From: Aquidulcibacter sp. | GTDB lineage: Bacteria > Pseudomonadota > Alphaproteobacteria > Caulobacterales > Aquidulcibacteraceae | NCBI RefSeq assembly: GCF_020253525.1 | Contig: NZ_JADCBK010000099.1 | Span: 1-59,306 of the forward strand | Direction of reading: 5' to 3' | Length of the DNA: 59,306 bases | Part shown: positions 8,553-15,859 of the stretch, in pieces | Numbering within the stretch: the stretch's first letter is position 1 | Layout of the letters: each line of letters opens with the position of its first letter | Notes under the pieces: model-generated | Seen by the model: the letters and a program-made list of their open reading frames with translations, nothing else | Databases searched by the model: none | Told to the model about the DNA's origin: nothing | Translations under genes and position numbers: made by a program

Positions 8553-9241
8553 GCCCGCAACTACTCGGTGAGCCTTTGGGGGCCATTGCCGTCATTATTC
8601 TCGGCGGTTTAGCGCCATTCCTTCTAACCCCGCTGGGGGTTGTGATCTGGGGTGAGCGTATCGCAGGCGTCCAGCGCACCTTGAACGCGATCGCAGAGGA
8701 TATTGCCTTTTGGCTCGGCAAGTTCGCCCAAGCTTGCTTATTGGTGTTGGCCTTTGGCATGCTCAGCACCGTGCTGTTGCGCTATATTTTTGGCGAAAGC
8801 TTCACCCGCCTCAATGAAACAGTGATGTATGCGCACGCGCTTGGGTTTTTGATGGCGGCCCCCGCTGCCTTGATCACCAATGCCCATGTCCGCGTGGATG
8901 TGGTTTATGAACATGTGAGCGAACGCACCAAGGCTGCGCTCGATCTGATTGGGTTCTGCGTGCTTTTGGCACCGGTAATGGTGCTGCTGCTGATCTATAG
9001 CGGCCCTGTGGTAGAGCTTGCCTGGCGCATTGGCGAAAAAAGCCCTGAAACAGACGGTCTACCCTTTGTCTATCTGTTGAAAACGGCCATGCCGCTCTTT
9101 GCGGTCACCATGCTGATGGCTGGTGTGGCCCATGCTGGACGGGCTGCCTTGCGCTGGCGCGGGTTGGAAGGCTCAGAAGCCCCGCCCGCCGCACCACAAA
9201 CGCCCACCCCCCAATCCCCAACCGAACCTGTAGGATCATAA
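8549..9241 (+). CDS. TRAP transporter small permease (DctQ type)
   Basis: Inner-membrane small subunit of the TRAP transporter, 230 residues. The usual four-helix DctQ core begins near residue 55 (FAQACLLVLAFGMLSTVLLRYIF, then an RLNETVMYAHALGFL segment). An extra hydrophobic N-terminal helix (about residues 8-32) and a proline-rich tail make it longer than the usual 160-200 residues. ATGA overlap with the binding-protein gene; the large permease starts 3 bases after its stop. Confidence 0.87.
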   Translation: MSPQLLGEPLGAIAVIILGGLAPFLLTPLGVVIWGERIAGVQRTLNAIAEDIAFWLGKFAQACLLVLAFGMLSTVLLRYIFGESFTRLNETVMYAHALGFLMAAPAALITNAHVRVDVVYEHVSERTKAALDLIGFCVLLAPVMVLLLIYSGPVVELAWRIGEKSPETDGLPFVYLLKTAMPLFAVTMLMAGVAHAGRAALRWRGLEGSEAPPAAPQTPTPQSPTEPVGS

Positions 9242-9243
9242 AG

Positions 9244-10821
9244 ATGGACCTGCATGGCATTTTAGACATCGCAATGTTCCTGTCCCTCATCGTGGTGTTG
9301 ATGATGGGCTATCCGGTTGCCTTCACCTTGGCTGGTGTTGCCTTGGTTTTTGGCCTGTTGGGCATGGCCGTGGGTGTGTTTCAACCCTCCTATTTTGCCG
9401 CCTTTCCCCAACGCGTGTTCGGCACAATGGGGAATGCCACGCTGACGGCTGTGCCCCTCTTTGTTTTAATGGGCGTTATCCTAGAGCGTTCCCGGATCGC
9501 CGAAGACCTATTGACCACGATGGGCGATTTGTTTGGCCGGTTTCGGGGTGGGCTTTTATATTCCACCACCCTTGTAGGCGCCCTTCTGGCAGCCTCGACA
9601 GGGGTGGTTGGGGCCACTGTTGTCACCATGGGGCTGTTGGCTTTGCCGGCCATGTTGGCGCGCGGCTATGATGTGAAGATCGCGACGGGCTCAATCGCCG
9701 CCGCTGGCACTTTGGGTCAAATCATCCCGCCCTCGATCGTGCTGATCCTATTGGGCGATGTGATTGGCAATGCGAACCAGCGTGCCCAGCTTGAAATGGG
9801 CAAGTCGGGGGGCGAGGCTGTTTCGGTTGGCGATTTGTTTGCTGGCGCGATTATCCCGGGCCTTGTGCTGGTCGGGCTTTATTTGCTCTATCAAATCTTT
9901 ATCGCGTGGAGTCAGCCGAAGGCGGCCCCGGCGGCAGGCGGGGATTACCCCAAGCTTTCGCGCGTGGTTCAAGCCCTGCTTGCGCCCCTATTGCTGATCT
10001 TGGCTGTGTTAGGCTCTATCCTCGCGGGCATTGCAACCGCCACCGAAGGGGCAGCGGTGGGTGCTGCCGGGGCAGCCCTTTTGGCCGGTCAACGTATTGA
10101 GCAAGACGCAGGCAGGACACGCAGTACCCTAAGCCGGATCATTTTGGGCGGCGGTGCTGCGCTGGTCCTATTGGTGGCGTTCCGCTTGTTTATCGACATC
10201 CCAAGCCTAGCCGGGCAAGCCACTTTGCCGGGGCAGCTTGTCCTCTTCATCTCGATTGCCCTCAGCCTCGTGACGGGAGCAGGTGTGATCGCAGGGCTTT
10301 GGGCGCTGCATGGGGCCAAGTCTCTCGCCCCCGCATTGAAATCCACCGCCGACATCAATGCCATGGTGTTTACAATCCTAATTGGGGCTGCGCTCTTCAC
10401 CTTGGTATTCCGCGGCCTAGGCGGTGATGAATGGGTTGCCGGCATGCTTGAGGCCGTCCCCGGCGGCTTAACAGGGGCACTTTTGTTTACCTTCGCGGTG
10501 ATGTTCCTGTTGGGCTTTTTCTTGGACTTCATCGAGATTTGCTTTGTCGTCGTGCCCTTGGTCGCCGTGCCTTTGATCGTGATGGGGGCAGACCCTGTTT
10601 GGTTGGCCGTGATGATGGCCATGGTGTTACAGACTTCGTTTTTAACCCCGCCATTTGGCTTTGCGCTCTTCTATCTGCGCGGGGTGGCCCCACCGGGTGT
10701 GAGAACCGTCGACATTTATCGCGGTGTCGTGCCCTTTATTGGCTTGCAGCTTGTCGCTGTCGGTTTGATTTGGCTGATGCCGGGCTTGGCTACATGGTTG
10801 CCCAATCTGCTTTACCGCTAA
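9244..10821 (+). CDS. TRAP transporter large permease (DctM type)
   Basis: The sodium-coupled transport subunit, 525 residues of largely hydrophobic sequence. DctM features include MGYPVAFTLAGVALVFG near the N-terminus, IIPPSIVLILLGDV and FILGFFLDFIEICFVVVPL-like and TSFLTPPFGFALFYLRGVAP segments. Typical DctM proteins are about 430 residues. The extra length lies in the middle (roughly residues 225-385), where additional hydrophobic segments appear, as in the longer subgroup found beside TakP-like binding proteins. Last gene of the operon. Confidence 0.9.
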   Translation: MDLHGILDIAMFLSLIVVLMMGYPVAFTLAGVALVFGLLGMAVGVFQPSYFAAFPQRVFGTMGNATLTAVPLFVLMGVILERSRIAEDLLTTMGDLFGRFRGGLLYSTTLVGALLAASTGVVGATVVTMGLLALPAMLARGYDVKIATGSIAAAGTLGQIIPPSIVLILLGDVIGNANQRAQLEMGKSGGEAVSVGDLFAGAIIPGLVLVGLYLLYQIFIAWSQPKAAPAAGGDYPKLSRVVQALLAPLLLILAVLGSILAGIATATEGAAVGAAGAALLAGQRIEQDAGRTRSTLSRIILGGGAALVLLVAFRLFIDIPSLAGQATLPGQLVLFISIALSLVTGAGVIAGLWALHGAKSLAPALKSTADINAMVFTILIGAALFTLVFRGLGGDEWVAGMLEAVPGGLTGALLFTFAVMFLLGFFLDFIEICFVVVPLVAVPLIVMGADPVWLAVMMAMVLQTSFLTPPFGFALFYLRGVAPPGVRTVDIYRGVVPFIGLQLVAVGLIWLMPGLATWLPNLLYR

Positions 10822-10947
10822 ACGCCCAAAAACTGGCTTTATTACCCCTGTGACTGTTCATCTCGTGGCCAGCCGCGAACGCGTGGCGCGGCTGGCAAGT
10901 TCTGGCTTGAGTCCGCCGTCCGTTCACTGATAAGGCCAAAGGGCGCA

Positions 10948-12285
10948 ATGTGGCGGTCGCAGGGGAATCGAGTGGGTCAGAAAAAGACACAAATTGTGGT
11001 CGTCGGCGGGGGTGCTGGCGGCCTCGAACTCGTTCGCTTGCTCGGCTCTCGCTATGGCCGCAAGGCCCATGACATCATTCTGATCGACCGCAACTTAACC
11101 CATGTGTGGAAGCCCTTGCTGCATGAAGTGGCGGCTGGTTCCCTTGACGCCAATCTCGATGAAGTGGGCTATGGCGGCCATGCCGTGCGCTGGGGCTATC
11201 GGTTCTTTAACGGCAGTCTTGAAAGCATTGACCGGGTCGGCCGCACCGTCACCACCGCGCCATTGCTGGACGAGCGCGGTGAAGAGATTATTGGCAGGCA
11301 TACGATCCGTTATGATTATCTAGTCCTGGCCATGGGCGGCATTTCAAACGACTTTGGCGTGCCGGGCGTGCGCGAACATGCCATGTTTCTGGAAGACCGC
11401 CCACAGGCCGACCGCTTCCGCCAAAAGCTTCTGAACGCCTGCCTGCGCACCAACCACGCCCATCAGACCGGCGATACCGAAGCGGCTGTGCGCATTTGTA
11501 TCGTAGGGGGCGGTGCTACGGGGGTAGAGCTTGCGGCCGAACTTTATAGTGCCGCCAAAGCCCTGCGCCATTATGGCCTCGAAGTATTTGATGAATCCAA
11601 GCTCGAAGTGTCGCTGATTGAGGCAGGCCCCCGTATCCTGCCCGCGCTCGATGAAAAGCTTGCGGAAAGCGCCAAGCATGAGCTCGAAAAACTGGGTGTC
11701 AAAGTGCTGGATAATACCCAGGTGGTGCGTCTGGCGAAAAACGAAGTCCATACCAGCGCCGGGGCGGTCATTGAGGCCAATCTGATTGTGTGGGCTGCCG
11801 GGGTTAAGGGCGCCGACGAGATCCGCACCATGGGCGACCTAGAACTCACGCGGGGCAATCAAGTCGTCGTGCGCCCTACCCTGCAGACCAGCTTAGACGA
11901 CCGCATTTATGCGCTGGGGGATTGTGCGTCCTGCATGCTGCCGGGTCGCGACCGCCCGATCCCGCCGCGCGCCCAATCCGCTCACCAAATGGCCGCCCAA
12001 GTCTTCCATAATTTGGTCCGCGCCCAAGCAGGCCAACCACAGCAGGATTTTGTCTATCACGACCATGGGTCGCTCGTGTCACTCAGCCGCTTTTCTACCG
12101 TGGGCAGCCTGATGGGCAATCTGGTGGGCGGCCGGATGCGCGTGGAAGGCTGGGTCGCCCGCATGGTCTATCAGTCGCTCTACCGCATGCACCTCATCGC
12201 CATCCACGGCTGGTGGCGCGGCGTCACCCTGATCGTCATCGGCCACGTCAACCACATCATCCGGCCCAAGTTTAAGCTGCATTAG
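10948..12285 (+). CDS. ndh: Type II NADH dehydrogenase (NDH-2 family)
   Basis: FAD-dependent pyridine-nucleotide oxidoreductase, 445 residues, that passes electrons from NADH to quinone without pumping protons, at the inner membrane. The first Rossmann signature is GGGAGG (20-25). A second, NAD-binding one reads CIVGGGATGVELAAEL. The flavin-site motif is RIYALGDCA followed by PPRAQSAHQMA, and a hydrophobic C-terminus fits membrane association. ATG 10948 is taken as the start, but GTG 10972, preceded by AGGGGAA, would give a protein starting eight residues later and is equally possible. It stands alone. Confidence 0.88.
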   Translation: MWRSQGNRVGQKKTQIVVVGGGAGGLELVRLLGSRYGRKAHDIILIDRNLTHVWKPLLHEVAAGSLDANLDEVGYGGHAVRWGYRFFNGSLESIDRVGRTVTTAPLLDERGEEIIGRHTIRYDYLVLAMGGISNDFGVPGVREHAMFLEDRPQADRFRQKLLNACLRTNHAHQTGDTEAAVRICIVGGGATGVELAAELYSAAKALRHYGLEVFDESKLEVSLIEAGPRILPALDEKLAESAKHELEKLGVKVLDNTQVVRLAKNEVHTSAGAVIEANLIVWAAGVKGADEIRTMGDLELTRGNQVVVRPTLQTSLDDRIYALGDCASCMLPGRDRPIPPRAQSAHQMAAQVFHNLVRAQAGQPQQDFVYHDHGSLVSLSRFSTVGSLMGNLVGGRMRVEGWVARMVYQSLYRMHLIAIHGWWRGVTLIVIGHVNHIIRPKFKLH

Positions 12286-12490
12286 GGGGATTCGAACTCC
12301 CCTCTCCCTCTGGGAGAGGGGGCGGGGGTGAGGGCTTCTCTTCCGCAAATTTATGTGTCGGAAGCCAAGCGCTCAAATAGGCGAATTACTGCCTGCTTTT
12401 CGCAAGGGTGCCTCCCTCTACCCGTCGCCCGATAAGTCGACCGCTCAATGGCTCCTTTGGCCGCAAGTTCTGGCTTTTTCTATCTAGATC
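12286..12490. repeat. Intergenic repeat of the CCCTCTCCC / GGGTGAGGGC type, then unassigned sequence
   Basis: Just after the NDH-2 stop, CCCCTCTCCCTCTGGGAGAGGG forms a hairpin (about 12298-12320) followed by GCGGGGGTGAGGGC. Relatives occur at about 56274-56330 and 56400-56445. It could end NDH-2 transcription. From 12345 to 12490 nothing recognisable was found. Confidence 0.5.
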
Positions 12491-12680
12491 GCCTTTGCCG
12501 CAGGCTATGCCTCCGCAAAGGCTCAAGTCGAGTTTGTGCGCGCAATCTGAGGTGTCAATGGGCGCGCTTCGCGCGTCGACGAAGTCGATCTTACCCATTG
12601 ACACCTCAGATTGCGCAGAGACAATTGTCCGGCGGCTTCAAGGCAAGCGAAGTGCGGCCTTGAACCGTTCCGAGTCATTT
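12491..12680 (+). repeat. Three-hairpin structured repeat, copy A (divergent)
   Basis: The most divergent of five related copies. Hairpin 1 is GCCTTTGC...GCAAAGGC. Hairpin 2 is a long stem GCAATCTGAGGTGTCAATGG pairing with the segment near 12595-12618, its tip carrying two mini-hairpins (CGCGCTTCGCGCG and TCGACGAAGTCGA). Hairpin 3 is GGCTTCAAGGC...GCCTTGAA. Relative to copies B and C the long stem differs at several positions, and the partner strand changes to keep pairing. A weakened GGTGCATCCC hairpin follows at about 12724. Confidence 0.75.
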
Positions 12681-12749
12681 GGCTGCTGCCAAGCATCGAC
12701 GATCTCAGAAATTCCTTGGCCACGGTGCATCCCATTGATGGAATGGACG

Positions 12750-13307
12750 CTACGGCGGGGAGCGATTTGCTGACTTGGTGATGGCATATACGGCGCTCGG
12801 GCCTGCGGGCTCATCTATTTGTGGGCGAGCTTCCCAGTTGGTAAGTGTCGCCTCATATGAGAGGCCCGCTTTCTCTAAGACCCTAACTGACGCCATGTTG
12901 TCGGGGTGGCAAGTCGCCCATACCCGAAAAATCTGAGGCTGAGCGATAGCCCAATTTACAACTGCTGTGGCGACTTCCGTGCCAAATCCTTGACCCCAAG
13001 CCATCTCAGAAAAAATGTAGCCAAAGTCCGCCTTGGGTGGCGAAACACGCAGCTCGATGCACCCCAACAAATTCCCGGTCGATTTCGCGACGACGGCCCA
13101 AGGGAAGGCCGTACTCGCCCGCCAGCAATCAGCGCATCGCGCGGTAAACGCTTCTGTCGCCGACAAGCTTTCGTGCCGCCGAAAGTTCATATAATGGGTG
13201 GCAAGTGGGCTCCCAGCCCAGGCTTCAAATACAGCTAGAGCATCATTTTCTTGTATAGGACGCAACCGAAGTCGGTTCGTCTCGAAGTGCTCAGGCGGAC
13301 GGATCAT
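12750..13307 (-). CDS. GNAT acetyltransferase, RimJ/RimL-like
   Basis: 185 residues with the RimJ/RimL opening [22 protein letters not shown] and acetyl-CoA motif [17 protein letters not shown], then [21 protein letters not shown]. This group acetylates N-termini of ribosomal proteins or amino-acid-like small molecules; the target here is not predictable. It ends close to the degenerate hairpin repeat at 12724-12745. Confidence 0.85.
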   Translation of the reverse strand: MIRPPEHFETNRLRLRPIQENDALAVFEAWAGSPLATHYMNFRRHESLSATEAFTARCADCWRASTAFPWAVVAKSTGNLLGCIELRVSPPKADFGYIFSEMAWGQGFGTEVATAVVNWAIAQPQIFRVWATCHPDNMASVRVLEKAGLSYEATLTNWEARPQIDEPAGPSAVYAITKSANRSPP

Positions 13308-13455
13308 ACGCTAAGGTTATCAGACGACCAGACGCAGAACAACCTAAAATCAGCTAAGGAGCATGAGGGGCGGTTAACGCTCAAGACCTCAAGACGTCTG
13401 CTTTCGCCTCCGCTCGCCCCCAAACCCAGCCCTTCGGCTTTCGACCAACGCCCCC

Positions 13456-14709
13456 TCACCCCTCCCGCTCGCGCAATAAAAACGCGCGCACCTGGGGGTT
13501 TTCGGTTAGGCCTATCGCGCGTTCCATCGCGACTGCTGCGGCAGTAACCTCGTCGCAAGCGCGATGGGCGGCAGCCAAGGTCACCCAAAAGGGTTGATAG
13601 CTGCTAACATCGCTGGCATCGAGGCTGGTGAGAACCTCAAGGGCAGAGCGGCCCTGCCCCATGGCTTGCAGGACGGCGGCATAGCTAACAAAGGCACCAA
13701 TGCTTGGGCGATGGGTAAGCAGGAGTTCATGAAAAGATCGCAACGCCGCCCAATTGGTTGTGCCGGTGATGGGGGCTTGGACATGGATGGACTGGATGGC
13801 CGCTTCGATCTGAAATCGGCCGAGCCGGTTCAGCTTTGAGGCGCGGACGAGAAGGTCTTCGGCCTCGACGATCTTGGCGCGTTCCCACAAGCTCGCATCT
13901 TGATCCTTGAGGGGCACAAAGGCCCCATCCGGCCCCCAACGTGCAGCCTTGCGCGCATCGACATAGAGCATCAGCGCCAAAAGGCCCAAAGCTTCTGGCT
14001 CTTGCGGCATCAGGGACACGAGCACGCGGGCGAGAAAGATGGCCTCCTCAGCCAGCGACATGTTACAGTCATCAGAGCCTGCCACCGCGTCAAAGGACGT
14101 GCCGAACGCGGCATAGATCGCCGATAACACGTCTTCCAATCGCTCTGGCAAGGCGTCGAGGTCGGGGATTTTAAAGCCGATACCGGCAGCCTTAATCTTG
14201 GCTTTGGCGCGCACCAAGCGCTGGCCCATGGTGGTGGGTGAGACCAGAAAGGCAGAGGCAATCTGGGCGGCGTCGAGGCCAAGGATGGTCTGCAGCATCA
14301 AGGGGGTGCGGATGTCGTCTTGAATGGCCGGGTGGGCGCAGACAAACATCAAGGCCAAGCGTTGGTCTGGGATCGGCTCTTGGGCCGCTGAGGGGGCATC
14401 CATCCGACGTAAAATCTCATCCATACCGCGCGCTTTGACGGCCTCATGCCGATGGGCATTGATCAGGCGGTTGCGGGCTGTGGTCAAAAGCCACGCATCG
14501 GGATTGGCGGGAATACCGCGCGTGGGCCAGACCTTGAGGGCTGCAGCAAAGGCCTCTGACAAAGCATCTTCGCTGGCAGCCAAATCCCCATCGCGCGCGG
14601 CCAAAAGCGCAACAAGGCGACCATAGGAGGCGCGCGCCGCGCCAACCACCGTCTCGACAATTTTGTCCTTGCCGGGAACCGGGGCCGGCGTAACGCGCGC
14701 ATCGCCCAT
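13456..14709 (-). CDS. ECF42-type RNA polymerase sigma factor with C-terminal TPR-like domain
   Basis: 417 residues. An ECF sigma core (region 2 near residues 20-95 with ALSEAFAAALKVWPTRGIPANPDAWLLTTARNRLIN; region 4 near 130-190 with ILGLDAAQIASAFLVSPTTMGQRLVRAKAKI) is followed by about 220 helical residues resembling tetratricopeptides. This matches the COG4941/ECF42 group, which has no anti-sigma factor and sits next to DGPF (YCII-related) proteins, exactly as here: the DGPF gene ends two bases upstream. The TPR extension is thought to control activity in this group. The signal is unknown. Confidence 0.92.
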   Translation of the reverse strand: MGDARVTPAPVPGKDKIVETVVGAARASYGRLVALLAARDGDLAASEDALSEAFAAALKVWPTRGIPANPDAWLLTTARNRLINAHRHEAVKARGMDEILRRMDAPSAAQEPIPDQRLALMFVCAHPAIQDDIRTPLMLQTILGLDAAQIASAFLVSPTTMGQRLVRAKAKIKAAGIGFKIPDLDALPERLEDVLSAIYAAFGTSFDAVAGSDDCNMSLAEEAIFLARVLVSLMPQEPEALGLLALMLYVDARKAARWGPDGAFVPLKDQDASLWERAKIVEAEDLLVRASKLNRLGRFQIEAAIQSIHVQAPITGTTNWAALRSFHELLLTHRPSIGAFVSYAAVLQAMGQGRSALEVLTSLDASDVSSYQPFWVTLAAAHRACDEVTAAAVAMERAIGLTENPQVRAFLLREREG

Positions 14710-14711
14710 GT

Positions 14712-15074
14712 TTAGCCTTGGGGAGGAGGTGGCATGATTGGGCGAATTTCAATCGAGCCGCCGCTGGCCGCTGGGGACTTTGCCGCCCACTCCAGTGCTG
14801 CATCGAGGTCTGGCACCTCGATGACGAAATAGCCGCCTAATTGCTCTTTCGTATCGGCAAAGGGGCCGTCTTGGACCACACGCTTGCCATCGCGGATACG
14901 CAGGGTCGTGGCTGTCTGTGGTGGCTGCAGCCCGTCGCCATTGATGACGATACCGGCTTGTTGGATCGCTTGGACAAAGGCCGTCCAACCGCCCCAATAG
15001 GCCCCAGCTTCAGCTGGATCATTGCGCTTATTCCGTTCAGCTTCGGTTTCGTTCATAATCAACATGAATTGCAT
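14712..15074 (-). CDS. YCII-related (DGPF) domain protein
   Basis: 120-residue ferredoxin-like protein of the YCII/DGPF family. The family-naming motif appears as QDGPFADTKEQLGGYFVIEV, after an N-terminal MQFMLIMNETEAERNKR strand. Such proteins are almost always encoded with ECF42 sigma factors; here it is the first gene of that pair. TGGAGA precedes the ATG. A perfect palindrome lies 26 bases upstream of the start. Confidence 0.92.
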   Translation of the reverse strand: MQFMLIMNETEAERNKRNDPAEAGAYWGGWTAFVQAIQQAGIVINGDGLQPPQTATTLRIRDGKRVVQDGPFADTKEQLGGYFVIEVPDLDAALEWAAKSPAASGGSIEIRPIMPPPPQG

Positions 15075-15099
15075 AGTCAGTCTCCATTGGTTTTATGAC

Positions 15100-15116
15100 C
15101 CAGACACAGTGTCTGG
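15100..15116 (-). promoter_or_regulatory. Palindrome upstream of the DGPF-ECF42 operon
   Basis: CCAGACACAGTGTCTGG is a perfect 8-bp inverted repeat around one central base, placed 26 bp before the DGPF start codon. That is where an operator or a leader hairpin would act. No local regulator gene of a known operator type lies beside it. Confidence 0.4.
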
Positions 15117-15280
15117 TCGAGGGGGGGCGCAATGTGGTCCGAAGGCCCGTTCTCACCAGCATGACACTTGAGCGGATCACGATTTCGACAGGCGGCAGAA
15201 AAAAGTGCAGCGCCGTGTCAGAATAAGTTTTCAAAGCAGGCTATAGGCTAGGCCATCCCCGTAAGGACGCCCAAAAGCTT

Positions 15281-15784
15281 ATGCTGACCGACCTCATCTT
15301 GTTTCGCCACGGCAAAGCCGTGCGCCCCCATGAAGCACGCGATGATTTCAGCCGTGGCTTAACCCCGCGCGGGCGGGTTCAGGCGGCAGCTCAAGCACGA
15401 CGCTTGCGAGAGGCGGGGTGCGAGTTGGATTTGGCTTTGGTCTCCACCGCATTGCGCGCCGCAGAGACATGGGATGCCTGTCAGCCCGCGTTTCCAGATG
15501 CGCAGGTTCATTTGTCGCGCCATCTCTATTTGGCCGCGCCCAGCATCTATCTGAATGCGGCCAAGACGGCGAAGGCCAAAAGGGTCATGGTTATCGCCCA
15601 TGATCCGGGCTTACATGATCTGGCGCGCAGCCTGATGAAGGGTGATGGCGAGCAAAAGGCTGGCCAAGCTTCCTTGCGAGAGCATTTACCCACCAGCGGC
15701 GTGGCGTGGTTTTGTGCCGATCCACATGCCAGCTCTGGCTTCAAGCTCAAACAATTTTGGGCCCCAGAGCCAGTATCAGACTAA
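15281..15784 (+). CDS. SixA-like histidine phosphatase
   Basis: 167-residue member of the histidine phosphatase superfamily. The phosphate-binding RHG is at residues 9-11 (LILFRHGKAV), the partner arginine in LVSTALRAAETW, and the second histidine in VMVIAHDPGL. SixA enzymes dephosphorylate phosphohistidine (ArcB or the nitrogen phosphotransferase system in other bacteria). It is followed, 75 bases on, by glnD, so a link to nitrogen signalling is possible but inferred. Confidence 0.87.
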   Translation: MLTDLILFRHGKAVRPHEARDDFSRGLTPRGRVQAAAQARRLREAGCELDLALVSTALRAAETWDACQPAFPDAQVHLSRHLYLAAPSIYLNAAKTAKAKRVMVIAHDPGLHDLARSLMKGDGEQKAGQASLREHLPTSGVAWFCADPHASSGFKLKQFWAPEPVSD

Positions 15785-15859
15785 ATGAAAGCGCGGGATT
15801 GGCAGTTCGACCGCACGCTTCCTAATGACAAATCAACCCCTGTGCGTGCATGAAGTTGC

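Noticed and set aside
12400-12773. Open frames translated through the three-hairpin repeats (also at 38570-38940, 40349-40697 and 56530-56868)
   Set aside because: The same peptide-like strings appear in several frames because the DNA repeat is copied; there is no consistent start site and hairpin constraint explains the openness.
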